Shown here one piece after another: positions 47,448 through 59,730 of a stretch of 64,000 nt of DNA. How positions within the stretch are numbered: the stretch's first letter is position 1; every line of letters begins with the position of its first letter. Position numbers and translations under genes: made by a program. Source of the DNA: Climacium dendroides (Eukaryota > Streptophyta > Bryopsida > Hypnales > Climaciaceae); the NCBI GenBank assembly GCA_950106755.1, contig OX467082.1:48006588-48070587 (forward strand), written 5' to 3'. The notes under the pieces are model-generated. The model ran no database searches. It was given only the letters and a program-made list of their open reading frames with translations, and was not told the origin of the DNA.

Positions 47448-48605
47448 TGTTCTTTGCTAGAAATACGTCCTCTACCACTAATTGATCTTCTAATGTCTAT
47501 ATTAGATATTTTAACCTTTGATCTGTATATGCAACTTCTTAAACCATGTCTTTGACCTCTGGATCCTAATCCACTTTTGTGATAGTTCTTTGCTTTCCAA
47601 TCTCAATTTCAATTTTAAGTTTAGTGTTGACATGTCCTTCATTTTGTATGTTGATTTCAATTGCCCTTTGCTCTAGTTGCACGGATTCCTCTCCAATCTC
47701 TATCTTCACTAATGTTGGAATAATAAGTGCACTGCTTTGTATTAGAGTCTCCTCATGTCTTCCAATGTCATTTGACCTTAAAGGCTCCATTTCAATATCT
47801 GTTGTTGTAGATACAATATGCTAGCGATGTGCTCTTTGCCTTTCAGAAACTCCTCTCTCTTCAGAAGGCTATGCATGTTCCTTTTTGACAACAATGTGTT
47901 TCTGGTTTTGTTCTAGCAATAGAACCCAATTTTCTTTAACAGGAGTTGCATAAAGCTGGTGTAAATTGTCTATATCTTCAGGTTTCCTAGGAGGGGACCA
48001 TTCTTCAGTAGCAACTAGGTCAACATTTTGAAGCTCCTCATACCGCCGAATCTCTATGTATATAGAATGTGCTTGATACAGTTGTTTGGGGGTTGACTAT
48101 TTGAATTTTTTAATACAAACTTCTCTTTGATTCTTCAATTCATTAAACATAACTTTCTAGTAAATCACCAATGTTTTCAAACCATGTATAGGTGAAAGTA
48201 CCAGAAGGAGTTCCGGTAGAATAGGTGCCATTATGAGTTTCTTTCTCAGTTTGTATTTCTCGTAGATCATTTCAGTGTTGGTTATTGAGATTGTGAGTCC
48301 TCCATTAGTAGTTCCTGCAATTGACTCTATGCTTCCATATAAAGTACCTAGAGGAGCCTAATATCCCCTTTTTCAATTAGAAAGTCCGTGATCCACAAAT
48401 TGTTTTTTTCCATATTTTTCACTTCTATCCACCATTCATGTTCTAACTACTTGGAATGTACCTTCGGTACCATAATGTCCTACATATCAAAATACAAACA
48501 TTGCTCTTTTATTGACAAAGATTGTACGTCAATGTCTATTCTCAATCTACTATCCTCAATTGTCAATTGTTCTACTTTACAAAAATCACAAGTACTTTCA
48601 TTCAA

Positions 48606-51421
48606 TACAATATAAGAATTATACATTCCCTATTGCCTCATACTATTGTACTATTGAATTAAATAAAAAAATGAAAGACTGCTTAAATTAATTTACTTCC
48701 TCTATGCAACTACTACTAACTTATATAGATCTTCATTTTTCATATACTGTGTCTCCCACATTTGAACAACATATTTGAGTCTAACAATAAAACTTGCATA
48801 ATGTACAATTACATTGCACTGAATGCACACTTTTCTACTATACACCAAAATTCTTATATCAATACACAGATTTTTGAAATCTACACTTATCCAAATGCTT
48901 TTGATGGTCCTATTTCATTACAAATTTATAGACATTTCAAGACAATTTTCTTTTTTTGCACCTCTATTGATCTACACAACAATACAAAAACATAAACTAA
49001 AAGAAAATGGCATTTGAGTACTTCTCTTCTGAACTTGCCAAGGAAAAAGAAGGAATTCTAGGAAATACCTAATGGGGGTGTTATCTCTACAATTGATTTT
49101 GTAGCTTCAACATTCACATGAAGCAATATGTGAATTTTTTTTCTTTGTGCATCTACCAGAACTGAATGCACAATCAACATTTGCACCTTCATTTCCCTTC
49201 CAAGCTATTTCTTCAAAAATGAAAAGTTCACATTGCACTACCTTTATAGAGGAAAATCAATTTTAATCAAACAAACTATTGAATGTCAATTCTTTGTGGA
49301 ATAATCATTAATCTTTAACTATGAAGTATTGGGTCTACATTGAATAATAACAAATGGCAAGCGACAAATGAGATAATGAAAGATACACAAATGAAGGTAG
49401 CTTATAAGCAGAAATAGACTTTTTAGAAACTTCCTGTTCAAATGTTATGCAGCATACACTACTAGGACTTAAGTGTTTTATGATTGCAAAAATATGACTG
49501 AGGATGACTGGCAACTGCTCACAGTCATATTTTTGGATCCCACAACATTGGGAAAAAACATAACTGCAAATGTGACTACAAGTCATATTTTGCCTTTGTA
49601 TTTCATGGGGGTATAGTATACATGCATGGGGACCGGCAAAATACTTTTAGGGAATCGTAGGGAATGTACTACGAGAACACCAATCATATTTGTCAATCAT
49701 ATTTTTGCATATATGACAACATGCAATCATATTCTATAGTCACATTTTTGTAAGTTCACATTTTTTTTGAAGTTTTTTTTCTAGGTAGCCCCCTAAAAAT
49801 TTTGGCAACCTAAAAAAATGTAAATAAATTCGGACGTCCAGACGTCCGGACGTCCGGACATCCAAGCGTAATGTGAACCACCATATTGGTTCACATTTAT
49901 AATAATTGAAAATATAAAAATTAGGTGTTAGTTTTTAAACTTAAAAATGTTAATATCCTAAAGTAAGCTACAACCATTAGGTTGAACACTTTTTAGTTCA
50001 TAGAAAATGAACCTAGATCAAATTATTAACTAAAAAATATAAAAAGTAAAAATACAAAACATCAAGTGGAAACCAAGCATAGAATTAGAAAATGAATCTA
50101 ATGTGAATAGAAAACTAGGAATAAAGAAGAAACATAAAAATATCAAAAACGTTATTGAATTGAAAACTATTAGAAAAATACAGACATAGTCATAGGAGCA
50201 CTAAATTAGACAAAATAGTAATTTATAGGCATTTTTCAGTAAATGAAGGATGGATGAAGGTAAGTAGGAGTTAGTAAATTGGGAAAATAGGGAAAAAGTT
50301 GAATTAGGGTTTGGAGGGCTTTCTTCTTCCTCCCCTCTTTGGTATGTGTGAAGAAATGCTTGTGGGATGTGTGTGTGAAGATCAAGGGAAGAATGACTTA
50401 GAAAGAGGGTTAGAGGAATTAATTGATTAGGTTTGCACCCTATTGTGAGAGAATGGGGTGGAAATTGGAAGAGTTGGGAATGATGAAGGATAACTGTGAC
50501 CTATAGGAAGAGCTGCAACTTTGACCAGCTTCTGCGGATGATCTACACAACCTTTGAAGCTGAAATTTGAAGGAGAGCTGCGCATAGAAGTTAGCTTTCT
50601 ATCAAAACAAGTCTCAACCAAATCGAAGCTAAAGTGAAGCGTTAGTGACTGATTTTGTGCAAGGAGGGTCTGCTGCCCATATTATGGTGAGTTGCAACTT
50701 CGACCAGCTGTTGTGGATGACCTACACAACCTTTGAAGCTGAAATTTGGAGGAGAGCTGCGCATGAAAGTTAGCTTTCTATCAAGACAAGTCTCAACCAA
50801 ATCGAAGCTAAAATGAAGCGTTGGTGACTGAGTTTTTTCAAGGAGGGTCTGCTGCCCATATTATGGTGGTTAGGACCCTCATTCCTTGCTCTTGCTTGAT
50901 GACCCATTGGGCCTTAGGCTAAATTCACTGTAATTTTCATTACAATATGCTTGTTTTTACCATAAGGATGAAGTGGTTCTAATTGGCATGTATGGAATTC
51001 TTGGTGAAAGCAATTTGGAGTATGAAGTTGTATGAGGGGAGGTTCAAATGGGTTTATGGAGTGCAATGTATGGGTGTACTTGAGTGGTGGGTGAAGACAA
51101 TGTATGCTGCCTATAGTTTTTAGGGTCAGTTTTGGACCAATTGTGGCCCATAATGGCACAATTAAACTAGGTTTTTGATTAGGGATTTGTCCTAAGAGTT
51201 TGATACACAAGTTTTGGTGAAATTGGAGTAGTATGAGGTGCTTTTAGCAATTTTTAGATGGGCTGCCCTCTTCCAGTTGGGTAATTGATGTGAAAACCTA
51301 AATCTAAAAGAAGCATATATAAGTCCATTGCTTGGAAGGCATTTAGACTAGGGTCCTTCTACTCCTCTTCCGGCCCAATTTTGTAAATGAGTTTTACCTT
51401 AGTATGAAATTCATTCATACG
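48606..51421. other. AT-rich DNA with local repeats, no gene called
   Basis: 49450-49750 has repeated TCATATTT and ATGACT motifs in both orientations, possibly subterminal repeats of an old DNA element; similar motifs recur at about 55840-55890. 49835-49865 is built of GGACGTCC palindromes. Conserved frames were not found. Confidence 0.4.
50510..50867. repeat. Tandem duplication, exact 179-bp period
   Basis: Units 50510-50688 and 50689-50867 run from GAGxTGCAACTTxGACCAGC to GCCCATATTATGGT with about a dozen differences and no length change. Confidence 0.95.
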
Positions 51422-52077
51422 TAATGACGCGGTCGGATTGTGGTTGGTCGACGTCCAGCAGTTGGTCGGATGGGCATGGCAGCGGTCGGGCGGATCGACG
51501 TCGGAGCGGTTGGACGGATCGCCAGTCTGCAGGTTCGACAACGGATGAACTGTCCAACCAAACGCGGTCCACCGGTTTGGGGTAGGTTCGCGCCGTCCGG
51601 GTTAGATGTGGAAAGGAAAATTTTAGGTCTGGAAGCGGACGGCTAAATGAGCGGACAATCAAGGCATTTTTCCTCACTTCAACTCTCCTCTTTGGGAAAC
51701 AACACCACATCGGATGTGCTACTGTTGCCTCACCGTGCTAGTTGCTCCTATGTGGTAGAGAGTTGGGATCACACATCTTCGATTACACTTGAGGGGTTTT
51801 GAATCAGTCATTTACACAATCACGGTCAGAGACAACATTTAAGGCATCAAGTAGCTATGGAAGAAAAAGGTGGCAATAAAGGTGAAAGCAACAAGAGATC
51901 GAAACAAAATGGAGCTCGTCATGAGCTCCGTTTTGACATTTTAAAGGATGAGAACATTTTAGCGGAGCGTGAGTGGGAGAAGGTGGTTGATGAGTACTGG
52001 ACTTCTAAGTTGTGTAAGAAATATGTGAAGATGTATCATATTGGGAAGTTGTGGCCTGAAGAATTATATGCTGGTCA
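51422..52077 (+). repeat. Long direct repeat, copy 1
   Basis: Matches 56250-56907 at over 90 percent by eye, from TAATGACGCG to GCTGGTCA. It contains about 435 bp of upstream DNA plus the first 73 codons of the following frame. The left part is rich in GGTCGGAC-type motifs. Sequence on both sides of the repeat differs between copies. Confidence 0.9.
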
Positions 52078-53254
52078 TGATGATGACATCATTGACTTGG
52101 GCTCAAATGACCGAGATGAATATGAATTTTTAGAGGATGAAGGTCTACCTTCTATAGCGAGATTTGTAGATGGGAGCCGACTTCTGAACAGCCATAACGT
52201 TTTGGCAAACAAGGAAGACAAGAATGTGGAAAAGGCGGTTCAAAATGGGATAACAGTTACTAGTGGCCAAACTTTACAAGAAAATGAAGTGATTGAACGT
52301 GACAGGTCTCCATCCATACCATTAGGCCAATTTGGAGAAAATGACAAACTATATGCTTGGGAGAAAATGAATGCGGACAAAACAAGCTTGGAATTTGGAG
52401 AAAAATTGGTTGATAAGAGCATCGAGGGACCAAACTCCCTAAGCCCTAAACCGCTAGAGGTCTTGAATAAGGTGGATTTAGGTTTGAAAGAGTGTGAAAG
52501 TCCAAACATGGTCCACAATGGCCAAGGTAAAAATGACAACATCCAAAGTTCGCAACGTCTACCTCATACCAATCCTCCACCCACTCCACACGCATTGTTA
52601 AACGGTAGAAGTGGTAGTACTACTTTGGGGGATTCAGGGAGTTTTCAATCTAAATTGCAAGCTTCAAACATTCAAGAAGAAACTGTGAAGCGGAAATTCA
52701 CTAGTTTAGGATGTACTACTGATGGGGAAGATGAGACATTGGAATCAATGTTGAAGAGCATAGTAGGTCGCCTACCACAATGTTTTGAAAGACCAACCGA
52801 CATGAAACTGCGATCTCTGAGTGAAATAACAACGGTCGCTTATCAGCGGGGGCAACAGGCAGAAGAAACAATGGTAGAAGAATCCGCTAAACTTAAGTAG
52901 AAACAAGTGATGGAGCCATTTGTTATCTCCCCAAGGAAGAAAGTACATGGAGGAAACCCCCCCTTGGATACACGACTATCCCTTCTAGTTCTTCCCGCAA
53001 GGAAAGGACGATCGACTGGTGGTCTTCGAGAACGCATACTCAGTATTAACTTGTTACAAAGGAAGTATGATCCAAACTTAGGCAAGGAGAAGAAAGCTTC
53101 TACATCTAGGGAAATCAGAGAAAAAGCAAAAGAAATTCGATTATCTTCATCAGATGATGAAGACAACACTTTCGACAATGAAGACGACGGATGGATATCA
53201 AGAGACTATAGTAGTGGGACAAAGGTAAAAGGAAATAGTGATTATCACCCTTAG
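51857..53254 (+). pseudogene. Frame of about 465 codons with one in-frame TAG
   Basis: ATG at 51857 opens a frame to 52897, TAG at 52898-52900, and the same frame continues to TAG at 53252-53254. The N-terminus is lysine- and glutamate-rich (MEEKGGNKGESNKRSKQN), followed by FDILKDENILAEREWEKVVD and YWTSKLCKKYVKMYHIGKLW. Residues 1-73 are shared with the locus at 56687. The middle is polar and probably disordered. The end has a serine/acidic cluster (SSSDDEDNTFDNEDDG). No known domain was recognised. The stop replaces what could be CAG between AAG and AAA, so one C-to-T change would explain it. A functional protein of 347 residues is the alternative. Confidence 0.6.
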
Positions 53255-56249
53255 GAATTGAATCTTACATTCGTAGAACGGGTTAGATTAGAGTACATTA
53301 CATGGATAGTTGTTCAAATCTTAATGATTTGAATTTGGAAGAGTTTATGAACTTAGGAGAAATGAGGTTTTACATTTGACACGCATTGCTCTATAATAGG
53401 AATTTTCGTGTTTATTTTGAAAAATATAATAAACCTTTTATATTCATTGTTTTTGGTTGAATGGTTGAATAGGAAATTGAAGAAGTCTTTATTGTGTGTA
53501 TTTTGGTTATGAATTCTTTATGTATAAAACAAATAAATTAGATAATTTCTTGGAAAGCGTTAGAAATAACGAACTTGAGAAAGAAAGCTTGCATCAAAAC
53601 TGAAATTTGTAAATACATCATTATAGAATTTGTGGTTCCCAGTTGCCGACTGGCCGCAACCGCAACGGACTCTCCAACTGCATGGGAAGTTGCGGATGGG
53701 CCGCTTGCAAGTCCACACCGGAGGATCTGACCGCTCGGATGGGCCGACCATAGCGGACGAGACCGACCACAGGTCCACAACAGACTGTCCGACTGCTAGG
53801 GAAGCCGCGGATGGGCTGACCGTATAAAGGTGACATGATTGACTAAGAGCTCATCTACCATTCGGAAAAGTGGGACTTCTTAATCTCTTTACCATGATAA
53901 TTTCTCATAGAAATACTTAGAAGACTGTGGTTCTTGTCTTGAGGTCCGAAGTTCGATCACTTGTGGTCATGTGGTGGTATAGGGCTTTGTTTCAACTTTC
54001 AACAACCAATTCCAAAAAAAAAGTGATCAATTCATTTTTTGTGGTAAAGGGGGGGTAATGATTGGATGAAGGAGTTGGTCCTCTTGCTTAAGTAGATGTT
54101 CCTATAAGGTTGGAAGAGGTGGAAGTTGAATTCCGTTCAAAGATTTTTGTAACACTATTGTGATTCAGAAGTCTCCGACCGGGAATCAAAAATCATCCCT
54201 TCCAGCCTTCAAGGAACGTCAATACCATATTACCATGACATTTTGGGGGGGGGATTTTGGTTTTACAAATTGTACAAATTATACAAAATTTGGAAATGAA
54301 CAATAACAAAGTTGAAACCTTTGCCAACGAATCTTGAATGAAACCTACTACTAGAAAATCCAAAGCCTCATAAGGTTATAAGTACTGTTTTGTACTTAGT
54401 TTGCAGTAAAAATCTAAAATATTTTGATTTAGCAACTTACAGTTGAAGTAACTCCAAGAGAAGTGTTGACATGAAATGGTGAAATGATTTGCAAGAGTGA
54501 ATTACTTAAATATTTTTTGATTTGAGGCCTACAGTGTTGCACGGCCATGTCACCATGTTGCATTCTTTAGAGAATTATAGTGCATATGTTTATATGGTCA
54601 AACTATAAATGGAAACAATTTTAAATGAAAACAAGGTTTCATGTAGCGAAGGAGAAAGCTCTATGTGGCATCCCTACATTTGTATTCTTTGTAATTTGAA
54701 ACCTCCAACCAAATTGTAAAACAAAATATTTAATCCAAATTTCATTGATTTTCATAAGCATCGATTTGAAGGTGAACTAAATTGATTGAAATTTCAAAAG
54801 AATTGAATTCCAAGTAAACGTGAAATTGAAGTCAATTAGGATTTAGATTCATTTTTAATTTTGATTAAACATTGTACTTGCATTAACATAATTGGCAACT
54901 ACATATTCTATTCGATTGCAAATTGAAGTAAAATATAGTTTCATTGGGGATCATACCTCAATCTAAAAATCTATATTGAAAATTTAATTAATTATTTGTA
55001 CTTTACATTAATAAAATTGGAGAAAATTAGAATTCGATATGGCTTTCATGTTTACTACAATACATTTCTAAGAAAGGTTGGAAAGCTCAAATGATCAAAT
55101 TAGAATTCCAACAAAATTGGAATTGAAATTCTAATTGCAATGCGCTAGTGCATTGTTTTAATTACAATTCCAAATGAATGTGTTTGGGAAATCAATTGAA
55201 GTTTTATATTAGAAGGTTATTAAAATCAAAACTTCAAATGTAATTTGAATTACTTGAGTTGCATTCAAATTCAAATTCAAATTCAAATTCAAATTTGTTA
55301 CTATTTCTCTCCTACATTCCATTTCAAATTGCATTTGCATGCCATGTTCAATTTCAGTTTGAAAGGCAATTTCAATTTGGAAAAATGGAAGTCAAATTCA
55401 ATTGCAATGATAGTATGACACCCACTTTAAAATTCGCATTGGAATATTGACTTTAATGTACATTGATTTCAATCAATTTAAATGAAAATAGAGACTTCTG
55501 CATTGAACCTATTGAATTCATAATTCAACATCATAATAAACAAATTTCTGGGGAGGGTTTACATTGTATAAGTGAGCTTGAAACAACCTTCACTCATTTT
55601 AACTTTCTAACTTTCAAGACTTCAAGTCCATAAATTGAAGAATTCATGAAGTTGAACAAATTGCTTGTGTTTCCTAGAGAATATAACAATCTTTATAGAT
55701 TATTAGATTAATGAAAACAACATTAAATTCCTAATGCCTTACATTTGTAATTGACTTATGAGTTATGACTTATTTGTTCAATATTGTCACTGTAGTATTC
55801 CAGATTATTTCCCGTATGTGACTTGCAAAAGTTTACATTTCACAAAGAATCATAATTTTATGATTACAAAAAATGACTGAAGACTTCACTTTTCTTCAAT
55901 TATATATTTTTAAAATTCACCATGAAAATTCTCTCTTTCTTCCTCTATATATATTTATAGTTTGTACACAAAGTACTCATAAGATGTAACAATGAGTCAA
56001 TTACAAACATATTTGATGAAGAGAAATATCAAAATTCTAAAAGGGAGTAGAATTCACAATTACGAATAGGATTTATGGTTTTTAGGGTATAGAGTTTAGG
56101 GTATGGAGTTGTTTTTTGAGTTTCAGATTGAAGGGGCAGAATTCCCGCCTTCAGTTTTTAAAGTTCTGATGTCCTTATGTCAGGGTTGTCTCGAACGCAT
56201 GTCCATCTCGAAATCGCGTCCAAAATCCGGACGTTCGGACGTCCAGACC
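53255..56249. other. Spacer between the two related loci
   Basis: 53640-53830 is GC-rich and built of GGCCGACC, GTCCGACT and GCGGATGGGC motifs, like the left part of the direct repeats. The rest is AT-rich with G9 at about 54246 and (AAATTC)n at 55262-55298. No gene seen. Confidence 0.5.
55262..55298. repeat. (AAATTC)n microsatellite
   Basis: About five units of ATTCAA; the SNSNSN peptide it would encode is a by-product. Confidence 0.85.
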
Positions 56250-56907
56250 TAATGACGCGACCGGACTGTGGTTGGTCGGCGTCCAGCGGTTGGTCGGACG
56301 GGTGGTAGTGGTTGGGCGGACCGCCAGTCCGCAGGTTCGGTAGCGGACGGACCGTCCGATCAAACGCAGTCCGCCGGTTTGGGGTAGGTTCGCGTCGTCC
56401 GGGTTAGATGTGGAAAGGAAAATTTTAGGTCTGGAAGCGGACGGCTAAATGAGCGGACGGTCTGTTGAGTGGACGGTCTGTTGAGTGGACGGTCAAGGCA
56501 TTTTTCCTCACTTCAACTCTCCTCTTTGGGAAACAACACCACATCAGATGTGCTACTGTTGCCTCACCGTGCCAGTTGTTCCTATGTGGTAGAGAGTTGG
56601 GGTCATACATCTTTGATTACAATGGAGGGGTTTTGAATTGGTCATTTATACACGGTTAGAGACAACATTCAAGGCATCAAGTAGCTATGGAAGAAAAAGG
56701 TGGCAATAAAGGTGAAAGCAGCAAGAGATCGAAACAAAAAGGAGCTCGTTACGAGCTCCGTTTTGACATTTTAAAGGATGAGAACATTTTAGCGGAACAT
56801 GAGTGGGAGAAGGTGGTCGATGAGTACTGGACTTCCAAGTTGTGCAAGAAATATGTGAAGATGTATCACATTGGGAAGTTGTGGCTTGAAGAATTACATG
56901 CTGGTCA
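56250..56907 (+). repeat. Long direct repeat, copy 2
   Basis: Second copy of 51422-52077. It has an added tandem of GGTCTGTTGAGTGGAC (about 56458-56492) and lacks a GC-rich stretch present in copy 1. The match stops at GCTGGTCA, inside the coding frame. Confidence 0.9.
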
Positions 56908-59490
56908 CACTTGGGACTTTTCTTTTAAACCTGTAAGTTGCCTCAACCCTCATTTTGTCCATCGTTCCGTAGAGGTGTGACGAGCCCTCTTTAGGGACAA
57001 ATCGATGAGCAAGGGTAGAATCAACTACACTATAGTAAGTGGTGTATACAGAACTAAAGTTGGCTCACAAGGTGGATTGGAGTACATACCCTGGGACAAT
57101 AGAAATATTGTTTTTGCTTCCCGATGGCCAGAAAGATATTCCCAATACGTTTGTTTCAAAGGGGAAACTTTTGGAAATAGTTGAAGGCAATGCTACTTTA
57201 CAGCATATTACGGAAGAAAAACGTGTTTCTATTCGATATGAAGTGCATAACATGAAAAACAAAGGGGAAAACAAGGAGGAGCGCCCCCTTGAAAGTAGCA
57301 AAATGAATGCCACATCAGAGGATTTTATGAATGAGGCAAACATTTCACTTCAACCTGAAGTGGAAAATACAAAAGGCAATGGAGGAGGAAGTATGACACT
57401 GGAACCGGATACCGTTTGCAATACTACAAAAGCTTTAGCGTTTTCTTCGAGGGGTGCGGAAGGAATCGTGCTTCATACTCTACTGACGTTTCTGAACCCT
57501 TCACCAAATGTGTCAATTGCAGTGGTGGAACCTTGTATTTTAAAAGTACCATCTCATCCATCAAAACAAGGATCAATGTCAAAGACATTGGAGTGCAAAG
57601 AAGAGGTGAACTCCAAAGAGATGGAAAGGACAACCGCTAGAATCACTTGTCTTCTAGACAGTGATGCCCTTATAGACATCAGTACCAGGACTACAGATGA
57701 AGACATTAATAGAAGTCCAAGTCCAAGTCCAAGTCCAGTTCCAGTTCGGAGTTCAATGCATGAAGTGCCACCTTCTCAGAACATGAATGATGAGAACCTA
57801 CAGAAGGTAGAGATGGACTCTCGGGAACCGGACGATTTTAACAATGGCGAAGAGGCCTCGGAGATGGAGGAGAATCCAATCGTAGCGTTCTTGGGTCCAG
57901 AGGATCTAAAGACATTATCAATGATGCCTCCACTACAAGAAATAGAGCACTTACTACAATGTTCTCTTAAATGAAAGACATTTCAAGTTCAAGAAGAAGT
58001 TCATCCTTCTACAAATGAAGAGGGCACGGCAAATGAAAGAGGCACGACAGATGAAGGGGAAAACTTGACCCCATGCAACCGAGTAAGGAAATTTGGCGAA
58101 CTATTCAAGACTGCCTACTCTCTATCATGTACGGCTAAATTTGTGGCTGTTATGACACTTGCCCTTACACAAATAGCTGAAGGATTTATGAACATGACAC
58201 CAGAGATACTAGAGGGTGCTGTGGCCTTTAGAAAATTTATTGAATTTGTAGATAAGCTCTAAGAAGAGAAGGTGGAAAATCTCAAGGCTGTGGTTGAGCT
58301 TACAACCCAAAACGGGGAGCTTAGGAAGGTCAATTATGACAAAGAAGATCATGATCGCCTGAAGGTCAAGTTTGACAAATTGGAAAAGAAGTGTTCAACG
58401 GAGTATTGGGATAAAGACCATATAGCCTTGAGAGAAATGTGTTCGAGTCTTCGAAAAGAAGTTGAGACTTTTAAAGCTCTTCAATGAGACTTTGGAGGCC
58501 AAAAATCAGAAGTTGGTTTTGCAATTGAAGACATTCGAGGACAATTTACAATGGCACTGGGAGATGTTGAAGACATTACAAAACGACAAGTCATCTGAAT
58601 ATTGCAGGGGCGGGGCAAGCCTCTTGGAGGCAAGTCAACCAACTCAAGAAAGCGATCAACTTTCTCTTCCTCTTGACAAGGGCAAAGCTGTGGATGAAAT
58701 TGTAGAAGTCGCTATGGCTATTGAGAGCCTTGAAGCTGTACTTCCACTCTTATTAGAAGTTGCTTCTGTACAAACGTTGAACCATGGAGTCCAAGAGTTA
58801 AGACAACAATTGGACTTGACAATTCAAACAAAGAATGATGCAGAGTCTTTATTGCATTGAATGAAACACGTACAGATACTATATGATATCCTTCCAATGA
58901 AGACTGGAGACCTATGGTGGGTGGTATGGGCAAGGCACCTACAACAACAATCCGGTTTATCCTCTCAACTCATGAGGGGGCTCTTGAAGTATGCAATGCA
59001 GTCGGATGAATCGTTGAGCAACGTGAAGTCTTCTCACCTGCGTTTGAAGGAGAAGTTGGACGCAAAATTAAAGGATCCTAACGTGCGCATTACAATTTGG
59101 GGAAACACGGATAGAATGTTCGAGCGGTTGAATCACGGGAGAACCTATGAATGAGACAACATCAATTGGGCGTTGGAAGCGGAAGAAAGATGGGTTTCTC
59201 ACAACACATTGTCAGCTCATATTCTTGAACATGAAAAGCACCTTATACCTGGAAGTAATCCCAATGTTCCATTGTTGAAGGAAATGTGTTCTCTTTGCCA
59301 ATATCGTTTTGGGCCTGAAGGAGGTCTAACTTTGGGTCAATGTGGCCACTCTTTTCATGTTCTTTGCATCCAAAGAGCAGCACAATATTCCGCTCGTTGC
59401 CCCAACTGTCGTATTCCTTTGAATGCAAGGTTTTATGAAATGCTAGGAATATTGCATTCTATAGCATTGGGTCACGAATTCAACCGGTAA
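56687..59490 (+). pseudogene. Decayed protein gene of about 935 codons with C-terminal RING-H2
   Basis: A protein-like reading runs the whole length but is broken by TGA 56978-56980, a frameshift near 57050, TGA 57972-57974, TAA 58258-58260, a frameshift near 58475, TGA 58858-58860 and TGA 59152-59154. Residues 1-73 match the locus at 51857. Then come WSTYPGTIEILFLLPDGQ, a polar region with SPSPSPSPVPV at about 57713, and a predicted coiled coil around 58270-58600 (ENLKAVVELTTQNGELRK, ETLEAKNQKLVLQLKTFED). Last are a helical part with HLRLKEKLDAKLK and a RING domain. Further protein-like sequence (EYFWMTRDLKVELRAFG) continues in the same frame to about 59715. Probably a repeat-family protein; a RING suggests an E3-ligase-like activity in its ancestor, by inference only. 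Confidence 0.65.
59173..59490 (+). pseudogene. RING-H2 domain segment of the decayed gene
   Basis: Cysteine and histidine spacing is C-x2-C-x14-C-x1-H-x2-H-x2-C-x10-C-x2-C (about 59287-59409), a complete RING-H2 pattern with all eight ligands present. It includes MCSLCQY, QCGHSFHVLC and CPNCRIPLN. The preceding HEKHLIPGSNPNVP and following FYEMLGI look conserved-type. This piece has no internal stop, in contrast to the rest of the gene. Confidence 0.8.
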
Positions 59491-59730
59491 AACCTTCCAC
59501 TAGACCAAGCGCCACACAGATTTTAAAATCATTTGCATTGAGGAAAACCAATGGTATGGCTACCAAACGAAGGGATGCATTCATTATACATGGACCTTCA
59601 AGACAAGGATGAGTACTTTTGGATGACACGGGACTTGAAAGTGGAATTGCGTGCCTTCGGGATTCTGGATAATGATGCAAGAGAAATGTTTTGTCGTAGT
59701 ATAGAGGGGCACTAGAGCACGCAACACCCA

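Larger units (their letters stand above)
44323..48605 (-). pseudogene. Decayed repeat-type protein gene, split by a CACTA element
   Basis: Minus-strand protein-like stretches follow one another with interspersed stops. Near 47900-48050: ELQNVDLVATEEWSPPRKPE. At 47566-47790: SNDIGRHEETLIQSSALIIP. Near 46500-46670: GGCGRCGEIRAQHRFVTHDT and IEEQQRLCTMETRIEEERS. At 46253-46468 a DDDDDSEKEDHEQ run. Near 45830-46250: QVNEMYERLKGFETNGVSAI and EIELVQIFFSHKGVVQEFD. At 45461-45649: ELLKRMLEYTEHAWNEDEE. At 44746-44931 an acidic repeat region. At 44323-44565: SEDGYYYDKDHIKYIQMGNE. Many breaks are TAG or TGA in contexts one C-to-T change from CAG or CGA. The gene may be mobile-element encoded; the family is not recognised and exon limits are unknown. 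The CACTA insertion at 46677-47447 lies inside it. Confidence 0.5.

Noticed and set aside
49450..49475. CACTACTAGGACTTAAG as a CACTA end
   Set aside because: It diverges after CACTACTAG, and no matching right end with a 3-bp duplication was found.
53935..53965. Possible B-box (GAAGTTCGATCAC)
   Set aside because: No A-box partner and no tRNA fold could be drawn.
54346..54360. CTACTACTAGAAAAT as a second CACTA end
   Set aside because: The terminal base order differs from CACTA and no partner end was found.
51426..56907. Calling 51422-56907 an LTR retrotransposon
   Set aside because: The repeats start TGAC and end GTCA, but no primer-binding site, polypurine tract, target duplication or pol-like frame was visible, and the repeat ends inside a coding frame.
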